Source of the DNA: Smithellaceae bacterium
GTDB lineage: Bacteria; Desulfobacterota; Syntrophia; Syntrophales; Smithellaceae
DNA: 12,850 bases
Direction of reading: 5' to 3'
NCBI GenBank assembly: GCA_028701435.1
Contig: JAQVQT010000038.1
Coordinates: 1 to 12,850, forward strand
Made by a program: the position numbers and the translations under genes. Below, in pieces: positions 6,242 through 11,747 of the stretch. How positions within the stretch are numbered: position 1 is the stretch's first letter; every line of letters starts with the position of its first letter. Under the pieces are notes generated by a model. The model had not been told where the DNA came from, did no database searches, and saw only the letters and a program-made list of their open reading frames with translations.

Positions 6242-6266
6242 CACCGCGGGAACCAAACCCGCGGTG
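6242..6266. other. Perfect GC-rich hairpin between hydrolase and yggT
   Basis: CACCGCGGG (6242-6250) and CCCGCGGTG (6258-6266) form a perfect 9-bp stem around the loop AACCAAA. Neither strand has a T tract afterwards, so it is not a classical intrinsic terminator. It could be a T-less terminator for the hydrolase gene, an mRNA-stabilising or processing element, or a protein-binding site upstream of yggT. Confidence 0.6.
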
Positions 6267-6284
6267 TCAATCTGAGGCCGTTTT

Positions 6285-7067
6285 TCAGGCCGAAGCGATT
6301 TCCACACAGAAATTTTTCAAAGCATCATTGAACGCTTCGGGTTTTTCCAGCATGGCCATGTGTCCCGCGCCTTCGATCAGGACGCATTTTGCCCCCGCAA
6401 TGCTCCCGGCAATCTTTTCGGAAGAAGCAGGCGGCGTCATTTTGTCTTCCTTGCCGCAGACGGCCAGCACCGGCACGCGGATGTTTTCCAGTTCTCCCGT
6501 CAGATCAAATTTGCTGCACGCCAGCATGTCGCCCGCCACGACATCGACGCGGGCCTGGCCCAGGCTTTCGCGCAGAGGCCCGAAGAGTTTCGGGCGGTTT
6601 TCTTTGGCGATGGAGAATTTGCACATCAGGTCCAGAATCAAATCCGGCTGTTTGGCAAATCCGTCCAGAATGTCGGGATTGACCGGCATGGTTAAGCCGC
6701 CGCCCGCGGCCACGACGCCGCTTACATCCCGCGGATATTGCACGGCGAAGCTCAGGGCGATGGCCGCGCCCAGCGAGTGGCCCACCAAAACCGGTCGCTC
6801 CAGCTTCAGAACCTCAAGGATTTCTTTTAATCGCAGGACATAGGCCAAAATATCCTTCTCTCCGCTTCCCTCCGATTTTCCGTGCCCCGGAAGATCGACG
6901 GCCGCGATGTTGAACGCTTTGTGCAGGACAGAATACTGTTCGGTCCAGGCGCCGGAATTGCCGCCGGAGCCGTGAAGAAAGACCAGGCTTTGCGCGTGGG
7001 CGCCGAAATTGGCCGGATTGACCCAGCAGGCAATATTGTTGTCCCCGACCTTGAAATGTTTCATCAT
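6285..7067 (-). CDS. Alpha/beta-fold hydrolase
   Basis: A complete 260-residue enzyme of the alpha/beta hydrolase superfamily, cytoplasmic (no signal peptide). It shows the oxyanion-hole motif HGSGG (residues 32-36), DLPGHGKS (58-65), the nucleophile elbow GHSLG with Ser98, a predicted acid Asp208 in GKEDKMTP, and the catalytic His236 in GAGHMAMLEKP. This is a full catalytic triad, so it should be an active esterase, thioesterase or C-C bond hydrolase; the substrate cannot be read from sequence. The first of two adjacent ATGs has GGGAGGG seven bases upstream. The gene diverges from proC across a spacer of about 118 bases and is followed by a GC hairpin before yggT. Confidence 0.93.
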   Translation of the reverse strand: MMKHFKVGDNNIACWVNPANFGAHAQSLVFLHGSGGNSGAWTEQYSVLHKAFNIAAVDLPGHGKSEGSGEKDILAYVLRLKEILEVLKLERPVLVGHSLGAAIALSFAVQYPRDVSGVVAAGGGLTMPVNPDILDGFAKQPDLILDLMCKFSIAKENRPKLFGPLRESLGQARVDVVAGDMLACSKFDLTGELENIRVPVLAVCGKEDKMTPPASSEKIAGSIAGAKCVLIEGAGHMAMLEKPEAFNDALKNFCVEIASA

Positions 7068-7185
7068 GAGTTTTCCCTCCCGTGCCCGTGACTATCACAA
7101 AAGCGGGATTTTATACAATCTTCAATATTGTGTTGACAGGATGCCGGGAAAAAGGGCATGTATTTGCCATCCGGAGGACATCAAT

Positions 7186-8001
7186 ATGTTTACAGGCAAG
7201 AAAGTTGCGATTATCGGAGGGGGGAAGATGGGCGGCATTCTGGCGCAGGGGATGATTTCCCGGAAGATCCTTTCCCCGCAGAATATCACCGTGGCGGACA
7301 TTGATTCGGCAAGGCTCCATGAGCTGCGTTCTCTCCTGAAGCTGCGGGTCACCAACGACAACCGCCAGGCTGTGAAGGATGCCGATATTGTCGTGCTGGC
7401 CGTCAAACCTCAGAATTTTCCCGAAACCCTCAAAGGGATTCGACAGGCTTCGAATTCATCGAAGCTGTTCATTTCGATCGCCGCGGGCGTGACGACGGAT
7501 TCCATCGAGAAGCTGCTGACCCGGAAACCACGCGTGTTGCGCGTGATGCCCAATGTCGCCGCGCTGGCGGGCGAAGGCGCCGCGGCCGTGGCGAGGGGTC
7601 ATTTTGCCCGCAAAGATGACGTACAGTACGCCCTGGCGATGCTGGGCGCCGTCGGCCTGGCCGTGGAAGTGGAGGAGAAGCTCATGGATGCCGTGACGGG
7701 ACTCAGCGGCAGCGGCCCGGCCTATTGTTTTGTAATGATCGAAGCCCTGGCGGATGCCGGCGTTCAACTGGGTCTTGGACGGGACCTGGCCGAAAAGCTT
7801 GCCGCGCAAACCATGCTGGGCGCGGCTCGCCTGTGTCTTCAGGAAAATCAGCACCCCGCCCGGTTGAAAAACATGGTGACCTCTCCCGGCGGAACCACCG
7901 CCGCGGGCTTGCGGGTGCTGGAAGAAGGGAAAATACGCGCGACGCTGACGGGCGCCGTGGAGGCGGCCGCGCGGCGGTCCAGAGAACTGGCCGGTTCATA
8001 A
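7186..8001 (+). CDS. proC: Pyrroline-5-carboxylate reductase
   Basis: A complete 271-residue enzyme for the last step of proline synthesis, reducing 1-pyrroline-5-carboxylate with NAD(P)H in the cytoplasm. The N-terminal Rossmann motif reads VAIIGGGKMGG (glycines at 11, 13 and 16), followed by VLAVKPQ in the cofactor domain. The C-terminal domain has GLSGSGPAYCFVMIEALADA (from residue 172) and the signature SPGGTTAAGL (233-242). Length is typical. The ATG at 7186 has GGAGGA seven bases upstream; the frame stays open further upstream, but that region reads as non-coding. TTGACA at 7133-7138 could be a -35 box, though no good -10 follows at 17 bases. The gene leads a plus-strand run with an SDR 27 bases downstream. 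Confidence 0.97.
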   Translation: MFTGKKVAIIGGGKMGGILAQGMISRKILSPQNITVADIDSARLHELRSLLKLRVTNDNRQAVKDADIVVLAVKPQNFPETLKGIRQASNSSKLFISIAAGVTTDSIEKLLTRKPRVLRVMPNVAALAGEGAAAVARGHFARKDDVQYALAMLGAVGLAVEVEEKLMDAVTGLSGSGPAYCFVMIEALADAGVQLGLGRDLAEKLAAQTMLGAARLCLQENQHPARLKNMVTSPGGTTAAGLRVLEEGKIRATLTGAVEAAARRSRELAGS

Positions 8002-8028
8002 TAAATAGAAAAATCAAGTGAGGGGAAA

Positions 8029-8814
8029 ATGGAGATCAAAGGGAAAACGATCATTGTGACCGGGGCGGCTTCCGGCATCGGCCGGGGTCTGTGCCGGCGG
8101 TTTGCAAAAGAAGGCGCGAAGGCCATCATTGCCGCCGACATCAATGAAGCGGGCGCGAAGGCCGTCGCCGCGGAAGTGGGGGGAGAGGCTTTTGTCTGCG
8201 ACGTGCGCAAAGAAGCGGATGTCGTCGGTCTGGTGAAATTCACGGAAGACCGCTACGGCGGCGTTGACCTTTTTTGCTCCAACGCCGGCATCATTGCCAT
8301 CGGCGGCTACGAAGTGGATAACGAAACCTGGCAGCGCATCTGGGAAATTAATGTTCTCGCGCATGTCTTCGTGGCGCGGGCGGTCATTCCCGGAATGATC
8401 CGGCGCGGCGGCGGCGCGATCATGATTACGGCTTCCGCGGCCGGGCTGTTGAGTCAGATCGGATCTCTGCCTTACTCCGTCACCAAGCACGCAGCGGTGG
8501 GCATGGCGGAAAATCTGGCGATCACCTACGGCGGCCAGGGAATTCAGGTGTTTGCGCTTTGTCCGCAGGCGGTGGAGTCGGAAATGACGCGCCAGCATGA
8601 AGGCGGCGGCGTGGCGGGAGTGGACGGCCTGATGAAGCCGGAGCAGCTGGCGGACGCCGTCATGGAATCTTTTGCCGCCGATGAATTTCTGATTCTGCCG
8701 CACAAGGAAGTCAAAACCTACATCCAGCGCAAGGCGGCGGATTATAGCCGGTGGATTCTGGGCATGCGCAGACTGCAGGAGCGATTCTTCACCGGCGCGC
8801 CGTTAAAAAAGTAA
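8029..8814 (+). CDS. Short-chain dehydrogenase/reductase (SDR family)
   Basis: A complete 261-residue classical SDR. It has the cofactor motif TGAASGIG (residues 11-18), Asp37 at the end of the second strand (which favours NAD(H) over NADP(H)), CDV (57-59), and SNAG (84-87). The catalytic tetrad is Asn108, Ser136, Tyr149 and Lys153 (YSVTK). The C-terminal half has the usual CPQAVESEM loop. It oxidises or reduces an alcohol/carbonyl pair; the substrate is unknown, but closeness to CoA-ester genes makes a hydroxyacyl compound possible. The start has GAGG five bases before the ATG. The gene follows proC by 27 bases and precedes a thioredoxin-like gene by 54 bases, with no terminator between. Confidence 0.94.
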   Translation: MEIKGKTIIVTGAASGIGRGLCRRFAKEGAKAIIAADINEAGAKAVAAEVGGEAFVCDVRKEADVVGLVKFTEDRYGGVDLFCSNAGIIAIGGYEVDNETWQRIWEINVLAHVFVARAVIPGMIRRGGGAIMITASAAGLLSQIGSLPYSVTKHAAVGMAENLAITYGGQGIQVFALCPQAVESEMTRQHEGGGVAGVDGLMKPEQLADAVMESFAADEFLILPHKEVKTYIQRKAADYSRWILGMRRLQERFFTGAPLKK

Positions 8815-8868
8815 GAAGCAGTCTGAAGCGGTTTCGTTGGTTCCTTGCATCCGATAAGGGGGAAGCCC

Positions 8869-9216
8869 ATGGGTGGCGAATCCTGCGCGTCAGTGGACAA
8901 CCTTCAGGATCTGGAGCAGGCGCTCCTGGCAGACGACAGGGTGATTGTCCTCGTGTACGCCACCTGGTGTCCTTTCTGCCGGAAGGTCCTGCCGGTGTTT
9001 GAAAAACTGGCGCGGAGGGAAAACCAACGCCTGCTCCTGGTGGCCGACGATGAGGAGCGCGTTGCGGATGTGTACGACGTCGATATTTTCCCGACGTTGA
9101 TCCTGTTTGAAAAGGGCCGCGTCGTCAAACGCCTCGACGGCAGACCGGGGGTGGGCCTCGGCGAAAAACAAATCGCCGATTTCATCAAATCTTGTCTGCC
9201 GGCTGAGCCCGGTTAG
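8869..9216 (+). CDS. Thioredoxin-like protein with CPFC active site
   Basis: A 115-residue single-domain thioredoxin-fold protein without a signal peptide, so cytoplasmic. The redox motif is WCPFC (residues 33-37) inside LVYATWCPFCRKVLPVFEKL. The cis-proline is present at Pro75 in DIFPTLILFEKG, followed by the usual glycine-rich C-terminal strand and helix. The dipeptide between the cysteines is PF, not the GP of housekeeping thioredoxin, which points to a specialised reductase or thioredoxin-like protein rather than TrxA. The ATG at 8869 is chosen because a GGGGG run sits six bases upstream; an in-frame TTG at 8845 has no such site. It is probably the last gene of the proC unit; no clear terminator follows. 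Confidence 0.9.
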   Translation: MGGESCASVDNLQDLEQALLADDRVIVLVYATWCPFCRKVLPVFEKLARRENQRLLLVADDEERVADVYDVDIFPTLILFEKGRVVKRLDGRPGVGLGEKQIADFIKSCLPAEPG

Positions 9217-9322
9217 CCTGCGGAGCCCGATACCCTTGGATATTTTCGTTACTTTTTCTGAGTAAAAATCAAAAGATAGAAGAAATAATTGACCATTGAC
9301 TATGAATATCCTTTAAAAAAAA

Positions 9323-9364
9323 TAGTCTCACTATGATAAAAAATAATACTTGACAGTGGGACTA
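9323..9364. promoter_or_regulatory. Inverted-repeat operator candidate upstream of tetR
   Basis: TAGTCTCACT (9323-9332) and AGTGGGACTA (9355-9364) are inverted repeats of 10 bp with one mismatch, separated by 22 bases. The right arm overlaps the last base of the TTGACA -35 box at 9350-9355. Each arm is also followed by or contains ACTATGA, so the site has both inverted and direct symmetry. Its position fits binding by the adjacent TetR-family protein to repress its own promoter. Confidence 0.5.
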
Positions 9365-9378
9365 TGAAGATGTAGGTT
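9350..9378 (+). promoter_or_regulatory. Promoter candidate for tetR and the downstream dehydratase genes
   Basis: A perfect -35 TTGACA (9350-9355) is followed by 17 bases and TAGGTT (9373-9378). The spacing and the TAGG-type -10 agree with two other promoter candidates in this window. It lies 28 bases before the tetR ATG, inside an AT-rich spacer, and is overlapped by the inverted repeat. Confidence 0.5.
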
Positions 9379-9405
9379 AAATCAAACTTAAAAAAGGATA
9401 TTGGA

Positions 9406-10143
9406 ATGGCCGACCGCGTTCGAGCAAAAACCAGAAAAGACCGCATTATGGACGCGGCTTTGCGGATTTTTGCCGAAAAAAGTTTTCAGGAGGCGACCAT
9501 CTCGGAAATCAGTAAAGAGGCGGGTGTTTCCGAGGCCACGATTTACGAATATTTCGGCACCAAGGAAGACCTGCTCTTTGCCATCCCCGAAAAAATCTCC
9601 AACGACACCTACGAAGAATCCGAAGCCGTCCTGCCCTTTATTAAGGATGTGGAAGGCCGAATGCGCGCCATCATGCTCAGCTATATTCAGCTCTACGAGA
9701 GCAATCCACATTATTCCGCGTTGGTGCTGCTGCAGTTGATGTCCAATAAACGTTTCCGGCAGACGCAGGCGCACGCCGCCATTCGGCGTTCCGCGCACAG
9801 TCTGCTGGACTGCATTCGCGAAGGCATCGCCAACGGCACATTCCGTCCCGACGCCGACGCCTATCTGATCCGCTCGATGCTGATGGGCACCATCGAGCAT
9901 CTGTTTATTCACTGGCACATGCAGGGAATGCCCCGGCGCGAAAAAACCATCATGGAGATGCTGGATCCGTTTTTGGAAATCGTTTTGAGCGGCATCCGGG
10001 CGAAAAAGGAGCAGCAGGGGCTTACGTTGCATCTGAATCTGGAAGATGCGCGCGCCCTGGGGCAGATTCTGCAAAATGATCCGGCGCTGCAATCGAAGGC
10101 GGAGAGCGCGGATGCTTCCCGTACAATCAAAGAAAGAAATTAA
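9406..10143 (+). CDS. TetR/AcrR-family transcriptional regulator
   Basis: A complete 245-residue regulator. The N-terminal DNA-binding domain (about residues 8-56) has the TetR signature: RIMDAALRIFAEKSFQEATI, then the helix-turn-helix ISEISKEAGVSEATIYEYF, then KEDLLFAI. The rest is an all-helical ligand-binding and dimerisation domain of the acyl-CoA/fatty-acid-regulator type in general look, with an extra polar C-terminal tail of about 40 residues. The ATG has AAGGA seven bases upstream. The gene ends 32 bases before the first dehydratase paralogue on the same strand with no terminator, so it probably controls its own operon through the inverted repeat at 9323-9364. The inducer is not visible; a CoA ester made or used by the dehydratases is a reasonable guess. 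Confidence 0.93.
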   Translation: MADRVRAKTRKDRIMDAALRIFAEKSFQEATISEISKEAGVSEATIYEYFGTKEDLLFAIPEKISNDTYEESEAVLPFIKDVEGRMRAIMLSYIQLYESNPHYSALVLLQLMSNKRFRQTQAHAAIRRSAHSLLDCIREGIANGTFRPDADAYLIRSMLMGTIEHLFIHWHMQGMPRREKTIMEMLDPFLEIVLSGIRAKKEQQGLTLHLNLEDARALGQILQNDPALQSKAESADASRTIKERN

Positions 10144-10175
10144 ACAACGCATATAAAAGAAAGGAGTACCTCCCT

Positions 10176-11675
10176 ATGAGAACCAAGCAAGATTTTATCA
10201 ACGCCCTGTCGAAAATGAAACGCAACGTCTATTATGACGGGCAGCTGATCGACCGGACGGACGAACTGCAAAGCGACTGCATCAATGTTATGGGCACAAC
10301 GTATGATGAGGCCGCCAAGCCGGAGAACGAAGTGCTGATGACGGCCACGTCTCACCTGACCGGAGAGAAGATCAACCGCTTCACGCACATTCACCAGAAC
10401 ACGACCGACCTGCACCGCAAGCAAGACATGACCCGTATGCTCTGCCAGAAAGTCGGCGGCTGCATTCAGCGGTGCATGGGCATTGACGGCACCAACGCCA
10501 TCTACAACGTATCGTTTGAAGCGGACAAGGTGAAACCGGGTGAGACGAATTACCACGAGAACTTCAAGAAATGGCTGACCCGCTTCCAGAAGGAAGACAT
10601 GATTGCCGCCTGCGCCCAGACGGACACCAAGGGCGACCGCATGCTGCGTCCGGCCGAACAGCCCAACCCCGGCGCCTATGTGCGCATTAAAGAACGATTG
10701 AAGGACGGCATCGTGGTCGAAGGCTGCAAGGTGCATATTTCCGAAGCCTCCGTCTCCGATGAAGTGCTGGTGATTCCCACCCGAGCGCTTCGTCCCGAAG
10801 ACAAGGACTACGCAGTGGGTTTTGCCGTTCCCGCGGACTATGACGGCATGAAGCAGGTGGTGACCATTCATAATTACCGCCAGCGCGAACATTTTAAACG
10901 GGGCTTCACGCCGGGGCTGACCGATTCGTACCTGATTTTCGACAACTGTTTCGTGCCCTGGGAGAGAGTGTTTCTGGCCGGCGAAAATCTGCACGGCGGA
11001 ATCCTGGCGCTGCTCTTCGCCCTGTTTCACCGTCATTCCTACTCCGGCTGCAAGCCCGCCATTGGTGATATGATTCTGGGCACCGCCGCCCTGGCTGCCG
11101 AGTGCAACAATATTCACAAGGAATCGCATGTCCGGGAGAAACTCGCCGAGCTCATCATGACGATTGAACTTGGGTATGCCGCCGGCTACACGGCTTCGGA
11201 TCTGGGCAAGCCGGAAGTGTATATTCCCGGCATGGGTTTTGTTCCCTTCGGCCCCGGCTCCTACATTCCGCATTCCATTTACTGCAACGTGGGACGCTGT
11301 CTGTCGGGCGAAGCGGTCTGGCGCGAAGCGGAAATTTTGTGCGACATCGCGGGCGGCGTCGTGGCGACGTTCCCGCATGAAAAGGACTTCACTAATCCGG
11401 CCACCGGCGAAGCGCTGCTGAAATACACCAAGCGCAATCCGAAGATGTCGGCCGAAGATCAGGCGCAGTTCTGGCGCTATTTAGGCGACACGATGTGTTC
11501 GGCCACCGGAGGCATCGCCAACATCGGCAATTACCACGGCGGCGGATCTCCAATTATGGAGCAGATTGCCATCACCACGCAGTATGACATCGAGTCCCGC
11601 AAGAAGCTGGTGAAATACATCGCCGGCATGAGCGGCGGCGACCGCGAAGCCCTGGCGCCGAAAGTCAAAAAATAA
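10176..11675 (+). CDS. abfD: 4-hydroxybutyryl-CoA dehydratase-like protein (AbfD family), copy 1
   Basis: A complete 499-residue flavoprotein of the AbfD/HpaB superfamily. The clostridial model enzyme converts 4-hydroxybutyryl-CoA to crotonyl-CoA by a ketyl-radical mechanism using FAD and a [4Fe-4S] cluster, and isomerises vinylacetyl-CoA. All four cluster ligands are present: Cys96 and Cys100 in GGCIQRCMG, and His285 and Cys292 in FHRHSYSGCK (Clostridium Cys99, Cys103, His292, Cys299). Tyr289, Lys293 and Gln98 are also kept (Tyr296, Lys300, Gln101). Three other active-site positions differ: Ser189 for Thr190, Asp250 for Glu257, and Gly451 for Glu455. The numbering uses the Clostridium sequence from memory; its landmark residues fell at the published numbers. 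The start has AAAGGAG nine bases upstream. It follows tetR by 32 bases and is followed by a terminator. The name is a family call; the true substrate is uncertain. Confidence 0.9.
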   Translation: MRTKQDFINALSKMKRNVYYDGQLIDRTDELQSDCINVMGTTYDEAAKPENEVLMTATSHLTGEKINRFTHIHQNTTDLHRKQDMTRMLCQKVGGCIQRCMGIDGTNAIYNVSFEADKVKPGETNYHENFKKWLTRFQKEDMIAACAQTDTKGDRMLRPAEQPNPGAYVRIKERLKDGIVVEGCKVHISEASVSDEVLVIPTRALRPEDKDYAVGFAVPADYDGMKQVVTIHNYRQREHFKRGFTPGLTDSYLIFDNCFVPWERVFLAGENLHGGILALLFALFHRHSYSGCKPAIGDMILGTAALAAECNNIHKESHVREKLAELIMTIELGYAAGYTASDLGKPEVYIPGMGFVPFGPGSYIPHSIYCNVGRCLSGEAVWREAEILCDIAGGVVATFPHEKDFTNPATGEALLKYTKRNPKMSAEDQAQFWRYLGDTMCSATGGIANIGNYHGGGSPIMEQIAITTQYDIESRKKLVKYIAGMSGGDREALAPKVKK

Positions 11676-11688
11676 AATGGATTCACCC

Positions 11689-11720
11689 AAGGGGGTCTGA
11701 CGGCTCAGGCCCCCTTTTAT
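11689..11720 (+). terminator. Terminator between the two dehydratase paralogues
   Basis: AAGGGGGTCTGA (11689-11700) pairs with TCAGGCCCCCTT (11705-11716) across the loop CGGC, with a single G-T wobble, and is followed by TTTTAT. It is a strong intrinsic terminator 13 bases after the stop of copy 1. Transcription of copy 2 therefore needs read-through or its own start. TATAAT occurs in the tail (11718-11723), but no good -35 is at the right distance. Confidence 0.9.
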
Positions 11721-11747
11721 AATCATTTCAAAAGAAAGGATGACGCC

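Noticed and set aside
7133..7138. TTGACA as the proC promoter
   Set aside because: The -35 is perfect, but the hexamer 17 bases downstream (GCATGT) is a poor -10 and other spacings are no better.
7009..7185. N-terminal extension of proC by 59 codons
   Set aside because: The extension overlaps the divergent hydrolase gene and spacer; the ATG at 7186 has a good ribosome binding site and begins the family's normal N-terminus.
10140..11378. A 412-codon open frame on the minus strand
   Set aside because: It is the antisense shadow of dehydratase copy 1. A similar shadow occurs at 11481-12464 opposite the copy 1 end and copy 2, as expected from shared codon use.
11718..11723. Perfect TATAAT as a promoter for dehydratase copy 2
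   Set aside because: It lies in the T tail of the terminator and has no -35 box at 16-18 bases, so it is not listed as a promoter.
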